From contig JBIOHC010000067.1 of NCBI GenBank assembly GCA_044448685.1, positions 1 through 16,788 on the forward strand: DNA of 16,788 nt. The letters run 5' to 3'. Position 1 is the stretch's first letter, and each line of letters opens with the position of its first letter. The position numbers and the translations under genes are program-made. Source of the DNA: Palsa-965 sp044448685. GTDB lineage: Bacteria; Bacteroidota; Bacteroidia; Palsa-965. Below the pieces are notes generated by a model. It worked only from the letters and a program-made list of their open reading frames with translations, was not told the origin of the DNA and ran no database searches. Shown here piece by piece: positions 7,843 through 14,912 of the stretch.

Positions 7843-8478
7843 TTAGGGAACAACTACTTGCAAGGGATCACTCCAGTTACCCTGAACACCTTTGGTACAA
7901 TACGCAACCCGGAAATACATATGGGTTGCGGATGGCAGTCCGGTCATGATAAACTTGACCTTGGTACCGGTGTAGATGGTCGCCCAGGAAGAAGGCGTAT
8001 TCGGATCGGTCGTCATCTGGTAGATGTAGGCCGTCTGTTTTACTGCCTTGGTATTCAGGATCACCTGACCTTTCAGTTTACCGGGAATAGCCGTGAACGT
8101 TTTGGGTGCACGAGCTGCCGGCTTCTTCACAGTCATTCCCGCACTCTGAATGATGACTTCCGCATTCTGAGGATCCGCATTGGCTATGCTCTCCACATAA
8201 GCCGCAAGCAGTTTAAGCTGCACATCAGTCTTTTTGAGTTCGATGTGCATAGCTCCGACTGTTCCACGCGTCCGGGTAAGGGATGTGTTATAGGCCGTAT
8301 CCAGGGCATTAGCCTGTGCAGTGATGGCGCTCAAACCCGGGCTCGGTGCCGGGAAATGAGGGTTACCAGTCATCTGCGTCACATAGTGGTTGGCCAGTGC
8401 AACCACCTGGGGTGGTGTAAGCTTGGCCAGGTATTGCGCTGCCAGCTTTTTAGGTACTCTTTTCGATGGTGTTGACAT
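7843..8478 (-). CDS. Small protein with helical N-terminus and C-terminal fibronectin type III domain
   Basis: 211 aa. Residues ~1-115 are Ala/Lys-rich and helical (PKKLAAQYLAKLTPPQVVALA...; AMHIELKKTDVQLKLLAAYVESIA). A Pro/Ala/Lys linker (~116-126, VKKPAARAPK) leads to an FN3-like domain (~127-211) with the typical late strands TGLPSATHMYFRVAYCTKGVQGNWSDPLQVVVP, split here as LPSATHMYFRVAY and GNWSDPLQVVV. There is no signal peptide or membrane segment, so by sequence it is cytoplasmic or exported by an unrecognised route. Its biochemical role is unknown; FN3 domains are protein- or glycan-interaction modules. Monocistronic: it has its own terminator, and its A-rich start region (AAAACAAAACACA before ATG) is typical of Bacteroidota. 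The opposite strand also carries a long open frame, judged a shadow. Confidence 0.85.
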   Translation of the reverse strand: MSTPSKRVPKKLAAQYLAKLTPPQVVALANHYVTQMTGNPHFPAPSPGLSAITAQANALDTAYNTSLTRTRGTVGAMHIELKKTDVQLKLLAAYVESIANADPQNAEVIIQSAGMTVKKPAARAPKTFTAIPGKLKGQVILNTKAVKQTAYIYQMTTDPNTPSSWATIYTGTKVKFIMTGLPSATHMYFRVAYCTKGVQGNWSDPLQVVVP

Positions 8479-8874
8479 TGTGTTTTGTTTTTATGCTTCC
8501 GGGAATCCGGACAAGGCCGGTGTTTTGATCCCTTCAGCGGTTTGTAAAAATCACCGGGATTTTCCCGGCTTACTCATTCCCCTGAAGCTTTCAGATAGTC
8601 CGTTGCACCTGGACTATCCTCTTGCCCCATGCAACCGGGGGAAATATTTTAATATTCATTCTCGCTCTCATTCCCGCTCTGCCTTCCAGACCCTTTCTAG
8701 TAGTAAGGCAATTGAGAATCGATTTTGTTCCAGCATTTTTTAAAAAAGTTTTCACTTCCTTGATTATCAGTGAGAAAATTTTCACTCAACCTACGCTAAA
8801 GCTTTGGTTGGCAAGCTTGATTTCATTGATTTTTGAAAGTTCATAATGTTATATTAACAATCAGCCTTAAACAG
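8479..8874. other. Intergenic region with hairpins, possible end of a minus-strand transcript
   Basis: No convincing gene. It contains three inverted repeats: TCCGG-N4-CCGGA (8498-8511), CCGGGA-TTT-TCCCGG (8554-8568), and a perfect 8-bp GATAGTCC-N9-GGACTATC (8594-8618). A 64-codon minus-strand frame with a GTG start at 8785 and a stop at 8591 ends just before the second hairpin on that strand. It has no recognisable domain and no promoter match, so it is not called a gene. Confidence 0.4.
8546..8568 (-). terminator. Possible intrinsic terminator for a minus-strand transcript from the repeat region
   Basis: A 6-bp GC-rich stem CCGGGA/TCCCGG with 3-nt loop is followed on the minus strand by TGA and then T5. 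The T-run is slightly displaced from the stem, so this is weaker than the terminators at 2604 and 7781. If real, it ends a transcript coming from the minisatellite side. Confidence 0.4.
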
Positions 8875-9273
8875 ACGCTACTACTGTACATTCACACGCT
8901 GCTTCTGCACATTCATACGCTCCTTTTGCACATAAACACGCTACTTCTTCACATTCATATTCTTCTTCTTCACATTCACACGCTGCTTCTCCACATTCAT
9001 ATTCTTCTTCTGCACATTCATACGCTCCTTTTGCACATTAACACGCTACTTCTGCACATTCACATACTGTTTCTTCACATTTAAACGCTCCCTGTGCACA
9101 TGCAGACGCTACTTCTTCACATTCACACACTCCTTCTGCACATTCACAAACTTCTTGTGCATATGTACACGCTGCTTCTGCACATTCATCTTCTTCTTCT
9201 GCACATTTACACGCTGCTTCTCCACATTCACACGCTTCTTCCGCATATTCACACCCTCCTTCTTCATTAACAG
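8875..9273. repeat. Minisatellite: 19 contiguous 21-bp units without indels
   Basis: Units start every 21 bp from 8875 to 9253 with no insertion or deletion (399 bp). The best-kept part on the plus strand is GCACATTCAY; units usually open with ACGCTN, whose sixth base varies over all four bases. Because 21 is seven codons, every frame becomes a heptapeptide repeat. On the minus strand this reads VNVQKQR-like, and the variable base sets the sixth residue: Q (CAG), E (GAG), K (AAG) or stop (TAG). TAG stands at that position in units 1, 4, 9 and 12, and unit 1 has a second adjacent TAG. On the plus strand the frames read LLLHIHT or ASAHSHA. No flanking duplication or transposase seen. Confidence 0.95.
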
Positions 9274-9393
9274 ACTCAATTTTACTTTATGGAGAGGGGA
9301 AGAGTATATTTCGGACCCTGACAAACACCGCTGTAGTATGATTATCCCCAAAATAAACAAGGCGCTTTTATTCTTCACATACATCGTTTCCAT
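9109..9393 (-). other. Doubtful ORF: short hydrophobic N-terminus plus heptapeptide repeats
   Basis: From ATG at 9393 a minus-strand frame gives 94 residues: a hydrophobic stretch (SALFILGIIIL, ~10-20), a linker, then seven heptads of the type VNVQKQR that enter the minisatellite, ending at a TAG in unit 12. Beyond that stop the same frame continues as heptads with only TAG interruptions. It could be a decayed repeat-protein gene or a chance frame through repetitive DNA. No promoter match was seen upstream. I lean towards non-coding. Confidence 0.2.
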
Positions 9394-9489
9394 CAACGGA
9401 ATAACCCAACCATTAAATACCGGGGAAAAGGAACATGATCAGGTCAATTTTGCAGGAGAAGGGAGGGAGGGATGACGATTTGACATACA

Positions 9490-10089
9490 CTATAACTCTT
9501 GAGGTTCTGTTCTGCTAGCTTTTAGATTCTCATAAAACTCAGCCAGCGTAATATTGACGAAGGGGATAAACCATAAAAACCCTATCCCCAGGGTAAGCAC
9601 ACAAAGAATTGAGAGCAACAGGAAACGCAGGTACAGATAAAAGAGTTTCTCCTTGTGCCCGTCCATCATTTCCTTGCTTTTCATGAGCGCCTGTTCCGGT
9701 TTCAGGTTTGAATCATCTGCCAGGATATAGAAAGTCATGGAATAGGACAATGCGGCTATGATACCTGGAATTATTAATAAAAGTGTCCACAGCAGCACAT
9801 ACAAAAGCATAAGCAGGTAGGTCACCAGCGCTTTTGAGAAATCATTAAACCCGTCAAAAAGCTGCTGGAAACTTGCCTCCTTCTCTCTCACTATGGAAAG
9901 GCTGAACGTAGCAAGACCTAATTGCATAGGTCCGGTAAGGATAAGGGTAACAATTCCCCCCATATATTTCACCGAACCAAAACCCCCAACAATAAGCATA
10001 TAAACAAGACAAGTCCCAATAGCAAGCCCCCATCTTGTTTTTAAGGCCTCGCGCGCTTGATGCATTAATGTGAGGTTGCCGGTGGTCAT
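9490..10089 (-). CDS. DUF975 family integral membrane protein
   Basis: 199 aa, a usual length for this family. It has about four to five hydrophobic segments (~21-36, 43-65, 86-120, 150-180). Family-type features in order: an N-terminal amphipathic A...L..RWGLAI; GPMQLGLATFSL (~53-64); LFDGFNDFSKAL (~77-88); the central LLLIIPGIIAALSYSMTFYI (~103-122) followed by LADD; AL.KSKEMMDGHK (~134-146); and LTLGIGFLWFIPF (~165-177). Molecular function is not established for the family. The gene stands alone and is divergent from the 10272 unit, sharing a 182-bp intergenic region that contains a 20-bp dyad. Start ATG at 10089 gives the full family N-terminus. Confidence 0.88.
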   Translation of the reverse strand: MTTGNLTLMHQAREALKTRWGLAIGTCLVYMLIVGGFGSVKYMGGIVTLILTGPMQLGLATFSLSIVREKEASFQQLFDGFNDFSKALVTYLLMLLYVLLWTLLLIIPGIIAALSYSMTFYILADDSNLKPEQALMKSKEMMDGHKEKLFYLYLRFLLLSILCVLTLGIGFLWFIPFVNITLAEFYENLKASRTEPQEL

Positions 10090-10182
10090 GTCCTGATCTA
10101 TTTACCGGGTAGTAATTCCCGGGTTATTACAGGATAAATGTCTCCAATCTTATGCGTGTGAAAAATGACAATACACCCCTTT

Positions 10183-10202
10183 TGAATGATTCGTATCATT
10201 CA
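10183..10202. promoter_or_regulatory. 20-bp dyad between divergent genes, candidate operator
   Basis: TGAATGAT-TCGT-ATCATTCA is a perfect 8-bp inverted repeat with a 4-bp spacer. It lies ~94 bp from the DUF975 start and ~70 bp from the 10272 start. The half-site ATCATTCA recurs at 7653-7660 within the leader of the 7629 membrane-protein gene, where it forms TGAATCATTCA. No T-run follows, so an operator is more likely than a terminator. Confidence 0.45.
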
Positions 10203-10271
10203 TTGGCATGACAATCCTCAATGTCAGTGCAGTGACCCGAACCTATATTTACTCCATAAATAAGACAGACG

Positions 10272-10787
10272 ATGTTAGTGCTGACAGTGAATATAGGTAT
10301 TGTATTGATTCCTGCAGCTTATCTTTTTTTTGCCCCGTTTTATCTTGAAATAAATACCGTGAGTGGGCTATACAGCGTACGATTTCACCGGCTATGCACT
10401 GCAAGCATAAGAATCGAAGATCAGAGCTTTGTGGCAGAAATAAAATTACCCGGCTGGAGAAAGCAAATTGATTTAATGGAAATCGGAACAAAGAAACCAA
10501 CAACGAAAAGAGCACCTAAAAAAACAATTGCGGTAAAAAAGAAACAGCCCATGTCTTTTTCCCGGAAGAAAATATGGGGAGTTCTTCGCAGTTTTAAAAT
10601 CAATACCTGCGAGATCGTTCTTGACACTGGCGATATGCAGCTGAACGGCATTCTGTATCCCCTGTTCTTTATGCTGGGTTGTTACAGCAACAAGGAAATA
10701 CGTATCAATTTTCTGAATGAAAACAGAATAATACTTCAAGTCCGGAACAGTTTAGCCCGAATGAGCTGGGCCTATATAAGCTCTTAA
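10272..10787 (+). CDS. N-terminally membrane-anchored protein resembling DUF2953 (YtfI-like)
   Basis: 171 aa. One N-terminal hydrophobic segment (~2-24, LVLTVNIGIVLIPAAYLFFA), then a beta-rich part (~27-72), a very basic linker (~74-92, KKPTTKRAPKK...VKKK) and a second beta-rich part (~97-170) including FKINTCEIVLDTGDMQLNGILYPLFFML. That segment resembles the tail of DUF2953 proteins (B. subtilis YtfI), where a similar TGD..LTG stretch precedes a hydrophobic end. The stronger support is context: 24 nt downstream lies a GerW/YtfJ-like gene, and ytfI-ytfJ are neighbours in bacilli. Topology suggests a single-pass anchor with a basic, probably cytoplasmic, body. Function unknown. No good -7/-33 pair seen; the nearest is TATATTTA at 10244. 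Confidence 0.8.
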   Translation: MLVLTVNIGIVLIPAAYLFFAPFYLEINTVSGLYSVRFHRLCTASIRIEDQSFVAEIKLPGWRKQIDLMEIGTKKPTTKRAPKKTIAVKKKQPMSFSRKKIWGVLRSFKINTCEIVLDTGDMQLNGILYPLFFMLGCYSNKEIRINFLNENRIILQVRNSLARMSWAYISS

Positions 10788-10811
10788 TAATAACCCTTTA
10801 ACTAAAACAAC

Positions 10812-11174
10812 ATGAACAACATGAATGAAATGATCGAAAAGATCACCGAGTTTCTGAAATCAGAAGCTAAAACTGAAACAATCATTGGTCAGCAATTTAC
10901 ATTGGGCGAATTCACCTGCGTACCCGTCATGTCCGTAGGAATGGGCTTTGGAGGAGGTGCCGGAGAAGGAAAAGGCAATGCCAAAGGTGTTGGAGAAGGT
11001 ACAGGATCCGGAGGTGGTGCAGGAATGCGCTTAGGCCCGGTCGGCTTCCTCGTAACCAAGGGAAGCGATATTCAATTTATCTCCACTCACTCTTCCAAAG
11101 GTTTAGCTGCAGCTTTTGAAAAACTGCCGGAGCTTATTGAGAAGTTTGTGGAGAAGAAGAGGGAGAAGGTGTAG
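10812..11174 (+). CDS. GerW/YtfJ-family protein (Spore_YtfJ domain) in a non-sporulating lineage
   Basis: 120 aa. The pattern is that of the GerW/YtfJ family: an N-terminal helix (MIEKITEFLKSEAKTETIIG), a strand with PVMSVGMGFGGGAGEGKG (~38-55), a Gly-rich region (~45-72, GTGSGGGAGMRLGPVGFLV) and a C-terminal amphipathic helix (~97-118). In Bacillus the homologue affects spore germination, but the family is also found in bacteria that do not sporulate, so a spore role is not implied here. Second gene of a two-gene unit with the DUF2953-like gene 24 nt upstream; a strong terminator follows 20 nt after the stop. Start may be ATG 10812 or the in-frame ATG 10821. Confidence 0.88.
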   Translation: MNNMNEMIEKITEFLKSEAKTETIIGQQFTLGEFTCVPVMSVGMGFGGGAGEGKGNAKGVGEGTGSGGGAGMRLGPVGFLVTKGSDIQFISTHSSKGLAAAFEKLPELIEKFVEKKREKV

Positions 11175-11193
11175 GGTTGGTAGTCTAGGATTG

Positions 11194-11228
11194 AAAAAGC
11201 CCTGAGATGGAAGTCGAGGGGCTTTTTT
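11194..11228 (+). terminator. Intrinsic terminator of the DUF2953-GerW unit
   Basis: AAAAAGCCC (11194-11202) pairs with GGGCTTTTT (11219-11227), and the second arm belongs to a T6 tail. The loop is ~16 nt with weak inner pairing. It ends the plus-strand unit. Confidence 0.85.
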
Positions 11229-11317
11229 AATGTTAAAGATGTCTTAGAACGAAACACTTTGTTTGGAAAGAATAAGGGCAGTAGGAGTGTGAACAACTCT
11301 ATAAATTATGAAATCCC

Positions 11318-11325
11318 TATATTTG
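11318..11325 (+). promoter_or_regulatory. -7 element directly before the acyltransferase start
   Basis: TATATTTG is a perfect TAnnTTTG match ending 4 nt before the GTG at 11330. No TTG is found at the normal -33 distance. If used, the transcript would begin at or next to the start codon (leaderless). Confidence 0.35.
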
Positions 11326-11329
11326 CCCG

Positions 11330-12457
11330 GTGACCGAAAAGCAACCCTCCCGCCTTTATTTTCCCGGATTACAAGCCACCCGTTTTTTTGCGGCCTTGCT
11401 GGTATTTACCGGACATACAGAGTTGCTCAAAAAATATAATGCATGGGATAACCACTACCAGACACCACAAATCCGGGAACTGGGCAGGATTGGTGTAACC
11501 ATCTTCTTTGTACTGAGCGGTTTTTTGATTACTGCTTTGTTGCTGAAAGAAAAAGAAAGTTCCGGCACGATCCGTACCCGCGCGTTTTATATCCGGCGGA
11601 TACTGCGCATCTGGCCGCTTTACTATTTACTGGTAATTATCTTGTTTGTTGTCCTCCCCCACATTCCTTTTTTCACTGTTCCCGGACTGACTGCTGAATT
11701 TGTTCCTGACCTCAACCCGGTATTACTATGCTTCCTGCTCCTTGTTCCTCAGGTGGCCCAGTACATGTACGCCCCCCTACCCTTGGGTGAACCGCTCTGG
11801 TCTATCGGTGTGGAAGAACAGTTCTATCTGTTCTGGCCCTTCCTGGTCCGGTTTGTGAAAAGACTACCCTTCATATGTATTGTGCTGATTATAGTGCTTA
11901 CCGTCCTTCGCCTGGTGTTTTACAATGCCCTGGATACGGCTCCGGATGAAGAATCTTTTAACAGTTGGAAACGCTGGTTCAGTTATTTCTATCTCTGCCG
12001 TTTCGATTGCATGGCTTTCGGTGCCTTAGCGGCATGGGTATGGTTTATGAAGAAGGAAAAAGTGCTCCGCCTGCTTTTCCTCCCCATAGTGCAGGTCCTG
12101 GCCATGCTGGTCTTCGCGGCTCTTCTTTGTACTGCTTATGATAAACCTGTATTCAATTACGGGCTGTATGCCTTCCTCACGGCCATTGTCCTGCTGAATA
12201 TGGCTGTCAACCCAAACTCTATTCTCAAAGCGGAGAACAGCCTGTTCCGTTTTCTTGGAACGATATCATTCTCATTCTATATGTTTCATGAAATCGGGAT
12301 TCAGTCAGCAATTCGAATCCTTACTGTGGCGGGGACAAAGAATCCTGTTCTGCTGTATATACTTTCCCTGAGCCTGACACTGATGTTGGCAGCAGCGGGA
12401 TATTATCTGTATGAACGGTTTTTCCTGAGACTTAAAGAACGCTTTGTACGGGTATGA
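11330..12457 (+). CDS. Acyltransferase 3 (OafA/YrhL-type) membrane O-acyltransferase
   Basis: 375 aa, multi-pass (about ten hydrophobic segments), the usual size for a stand-alone acyltransferase-3 domain. It opens with the family signature YFPGLQATRFFAALLVFTGH, whose His29 is the conserved catalytic-site histidine. Then come FFVLSGFLIT (~59-68), RAFYIRRILRIWPLYY (~84-99) and WSIGVEEQFYLFWP (~157-170, E162/E163), and late in the protein LGTISFSFYMFHE. Such proteins transfer acetyl or other acyl groups to sugars of lipopolysaccharide, capsule or peptidoglycan; the acceptor here is unknown. The start is GTG at 11330: no in-frame ATG is available upstream and the motif begins at residue 10. The gene is convergent with the phosphatase gene, 11 bp apart, with no terminator between. 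Confidence 0.92.
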   Translation: MTEKQPSRLYFPGLQATRFFAALLVFTGHTELLKKYNAWDNHYQTPQIRELGRIGVTIFFVLSGFLITALLLKEKESSGTIRTRAFYIRRILRIWPLYYLLVIILFVVLPHIPFFTVPGLTAEFVPDLNPVLLCFLLLVPQVAQYMYAPLPLGEPLWSIGVEEQFYLFWPFLVRFVKRLPFICIVLIIVLTVLRLVFYNALDTAPDEESFNSWKRWFSYFYLCRFDCMAFGALAAWVWFMKKEKVLRLLFLPIVQVLAMLVFAALLCTAYDKPVFNYGLYAFLTAIVLLNMAVNPNSILKAENSLFRFLGTISFSFYMFHEIGIQSAIRILTVAGTKNPVLLYILSLSLTLMLAAAGYYLYERFFLRLKERFVRV

Positions 12458-12468
12458 TTAAACAACGC

Positions 12469-14493
12469 TTATATTTTAATTCCGATAACACAAATATCAT
12501 CCACCTGTTCCAGGCTGCCCATCCAGTCTTTAAAGGCCGTTTCGAGCCGTTCTTTTTGCTCCGCAGTTGGCAGTGTATGGCCTTTCAGCAACACTTCCTT
12601 AAACTGTTTGTATTTAAATTTTTTGCCTTTTGTACCTCCGAACTGGTCAGCAATTCCATCGGTTATCAGGTACAGGCAATCGCCCTTGTCCAGCTCCAGA
12701 TCGTGTGAAGTAAATGGCCTTGGGTGCTCGCTCTTTCCTACAGGCTGTTTGTCGCCCTTTATTTCTGTCAGCTCCCCTTTTTTAATTATCCAGAGCGGGT
12801 TGTTGGCCCCGCTCCACTGAAGTTTATGGGTGCGTTTGTTTATGGACAGCAGGGAGATATCCATTCCATCCTTGATATCTTCGGAACCGTCAGCAAATGT
12901 CTCCAGCACCAGCTCTGTTGTTTTATCGAGAATCGCGTTCGTGGCCGTAAGCCCAAACTCGTTGACAGCTCTTTTTAACGCATTCGAGCAGACAATGCTG
13001 ACCATTGCTCCCGGAACCCCGTGACCGGTACAGTCGGCAGCAGCTATCAGCACGGTATCACCGTAGGTAAACATCCAGTAAAAATCACCGGCCACAACGG
13101 CTTTAGGTTTGTAGAGAACGAAGGAATCGGGAAGAACTGTCCGGATCAGGTTGTCGGGTGGAAGAATGGCCTGCTGAAAGCGTTTGGCATAGGTAATGGA
13201 ATCCATGACCTCCTTATTCTTCTCCTCTACAATCTGTTTCTGTTTTTCGACTTCTTCTTTCTGCTCCTGTACGAGGCTGCGCTGATCTTCAATGATGCCC
13301 TTTTGCCTCCGCGTAAGGATCCACCGGTTGTATATGAAAACAGAAAAAACAATCATACAGAAAAGTCCAATGATAAAGTAAATCACAACAATCCTGTGCT
13401 TGCTTTCTTCCGCCCGGGCAAGTGCCGACTGTTTTTCTTTGTCCTTCTCGAGTAATTTAATCTTCGCTTCTTTTTTCTCGCCTTCAAACCTGGCATTGAC
13501 CTCGCTCAGTTTCTTTACATTTTCACTGTTAAACATCGAATCGTTATACAGTTTAAACAGTTTGTAATTTTCTAAAGCCGATTTCCAGTTGTTTTCAATC
13601 GAATCGCAGTCAGCCATCAACTCATAGGCTCCGCTTAATAAGCGTTTCGAACCGGTTTCTTTGGCTAAGTTTAAAGCATTCCTTGCATGGGCACAGGCCA
13701 CCTGATTTTTATGAAGGGCTATATATACCTGAGAAAGGTTAATCTCTACTGTTGCCATTTCACTTTTTGATCCGATTTTCTCCGTGAGTTGCTGTGCTTC
13801 CAGTAAATTGGTCAATGCCTCCTGGAACTTTTTCTGGGAAAAATAGATGAGTCCGATATTTTCATAACAATAAGCAATGCCGGTGGTATTTCCGAGTTGC
13901 TGAAAACGTGGCATCGCCTCACTGTATTTGGAAATTGCTGAATCAAACTTATTCTGGGAAAAATATATATTACCCATATCGAGCAGACATGTTGCCACCA
14001 GGTTTTTGTCACCTGCTTTCTCAAAAACGGCAAGGGCCTTTAACATATAGTGAGTAGCCTTGTTATAATCCTGCTGATCAAAATACAGGTTTCCTATATT
14101 GCAGTCGGTCCTCGCGACTCCCATTTTATCACCCAATTTCTCCTCTATGCTGATTGATTTTAAATAATAATCCAGACCCTTTTCATAATCCCCAATCATG
14201 CTGTAAACATAGCCTGTATTATTATAAGCAGTGGAGAGGTTCTTGCTCCATTTATCTCCCTTGGGAGAAGACAGGGAGTCATACAGCTTCAGGGCTTCCT
14301 GTCCATATGCAAGACCTTTCTCCGTGTTTCCGATCGTGGCGAACTCCCAGCAGAGTTCATTCAGATGAGTCATCTTTGTGCTGTCCGGATGATCCGCTTT
14401 CAGAAGGAGAAGCAGGGAATCTATCTTGCTTTGCTGGCTCCAGGCTGTAAACGGAAGAAGCCAGCAGCATGCAACTATTAACAGATACCTCAT
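12469..14493 (-). CDS. TPR-containing membrane SpoIIE/PP2C-type serine phosphatase
   Basis: 674 aa from ATG 14493. Order: signal peptide (MRYLLIVACCWLLPFTAWSQ); about six TPR units (~50-325, e.g. YNNTGYVYSMIGDYEKGLDYYLK, quoted in part as GYVYSMIGDYEKGLDYYLKS); helical linker; a single membrane segment (~368-390, VVIYFIIGLFCMIVFSVFIY); coiled coil (~393-430); and SpoIIE-like PP2C domain (~440-674). Metal/catalytic acidic sites are present: VVAGDFYW, AADCTGHGVPGAM, DGMDISLL, ITDG and VDDICVIG. The TPR part should be periplasmic and the phosphatase cytoplasmic. Members dephosphorylate anti-anti-sigma (STAS) proteins in known cases, but no STAS or RsbW partner is in this window. An in-frame TTG at 14514 lies inside the promoter element, so ATG 14493 is preferred. 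Confidence 0.92.
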   Translation of the reverse strand: MRYLLIVACCWLLPFTAWSQQSKIDSLLLLLKADHPDSTKMTHLNELCWEFATIGNTEKGLAYGQEALKLYDSLSSPKGDKWSKNLSTAYNNTGYVYSMIGDYEKGLDYYLKSISIEEKLGDKMGVARTDCNIGNLYFDQQDYNKATHYMLKALAVFEKAGDKNLVATCLLDMGNIYFSQNKFDSAISKYSEAMPRFQQLGNTTGIAYCYENIGLIYFSQKKFQEALTNLLEAQQLTEKIGSKSEMATVEINLSQVYIALHKNQVACAHARNALNLAKETGSKRLLSGAYELMADCDSIENNWKSALENYKLFKLYNDSMFNSENVKKLSEVNARFEGEKKEAKIKLLEKDKEKQSALARAEESKHRIVVIYFIIGLFCMIVFSVFIYNRWILTRRQKGIIEDQRSLVQEQKEEVEKQKQIVEEKNKEVMDSITYAKRFQQAILPPDNLIRTVLPDSFVLYKPKAVVAGDFYWMFTYGDTVLIAAADCTGHGVPGAMVSIVCSNALKRAVNEFGLTATNAILDKTTELVLETFADGSEDIKDGMDISLLSINKRTHKLQWSGANNPLWIIKKGELTEIKGDKQPVGKSEHPRPFTSHDLELDKGDCLYLITDGIADQFGGTKGKKFKYKQFKEVLLKGHTLPTAEQKERLETAFKDWMGSLEQVDDICVIGIKI

Positions 14494-14511
14494 ATTCTTT
14501 ATGTTGTCATC

Positions 14512-14519
14512 CAAATTTA
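14512..14519 (-). promoter_or_regulatory. -7 element of the TPR-phosphatase gene
   Basis: TAAATTTG on the minus strand (14519-14512) is a perfect TAnnTTTG match, the same octamer as at 2226-2219. It implies a ~12-15 nt leader before ATG 14493 and argues against the upstream TTG start. No TTG at -33 spacing was found. Confidence 0.45.
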
Positions 14520-14587
14520 AATAATTATATGGTTTTCGGGGTGGAATGCCTGCATTTAATCAGTTCCAAACCGCATTTAATCAACGC

Positions 14588-14619
14588 TTGCTGACAGGTC
14601 TGCTGTTTGCATACCTTTA
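14588..14619 (+). promoter_or_regulatory. Weak promoter candidate for the short signal-peptide ORF
   Basis: TTG (14588-14590), 21 nt, then TACCTTTA (14612-14619), one base off TAnnTTTG. It would place a start ~18 nt before ATG 14644. Confidence 0.3.
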
Positions 14620-14643
14620 TTCCAGAATTCCCGGGCCCGGCAT

Positions 14644-14763
14644 ATGAAACATTGCTTTTGTATCTTCCCGCTTCTCCTTTCCCTGGCAATGGGTGCCCAA
14701 ACCCGTGTGACACACGACACAATCATCAAGAAACATTCCTTCGGTAACCTGAAGATGGATTGA
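14644..14763 (+). CDS. 39-aa signal-peptide ORF, probably the 5' stub of a broken gene
   Basis: ATG 14644 to TGA 14761-14763. The peptide begins MKHCFCIFPLLLSLAMGAQ, a good Bacteroidota-style secretory signal with cleavage before or after GAQ, followed by only ~20 residues (TRVTHDTIIKKHSFGNLKMD). It has a weak promoter match upstream and no close downstream continuation: the next ~150 bp in all plus frames are AT-rich with several stops. It could be a genuine tiny secreted peptide, but the simplest reading is the start of a longer exported protein cut off where more AT-rich DNA begins. Confidence 0.35.
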   Translation: MKHCFCIFPLLLSLAMGAQTRVTHDTIIKKHSFGNLKMD

Positions 14764-14912
14764 ATACAAATATGTTTCGCTCAAAATAAGCCGGAAGTGA
14801 AAAGAAAATATATAAACAAATACTGAAGACTAAACCCATGTGGTTAAAGAAGGTTTGAAGGGAGAAGGATCTCCTCTGCTCAATTAGGATTAAATTAGCA
14901 TTAGCTACCCAA

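Noticed and set aside
7858..8475. Long plus-strand open frame (205 codons) exactly opposite the FN3-protein gene
   Set aside because: It mirrors the real gene, is rich in Cys/His/Arg/Gly with no domain or signal, and the minus-strand reading gives a coherent FN3 domain with its own terminator.
8833..9084. Plus-strand LLLHIHT-repeat frame
   Set aside because: It is produced by the 21-bp repeat reading through in all frames; no start context, promoter or non-repeat domain supports it.
8875..9273. CRISPR array
   Set aside because: Units are contiguous 21-mers with no unique spacers and no cas genes nearby; it is a simple tandem repeat.
9461..9471. G-tracts GGGAGGGAGGG as a G-quadruplex
   Set aside because: Only three GGG tracts are present, with no fourth close by; insufficient for a three-tetrad quadruplex.
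10244..10251. TATATTTA as -7 element for the DUF2953-GerW unit
   Set aside because: Last base differs from consensus and no TTG is found at a suitable distance.
14493..14514. TTG 14514 as start of the TPR-phosphatase
   Set aside because: It lies within the -7 promoter element and adds polar residues ahead of a signal peptide that begins well at ATG 14493.
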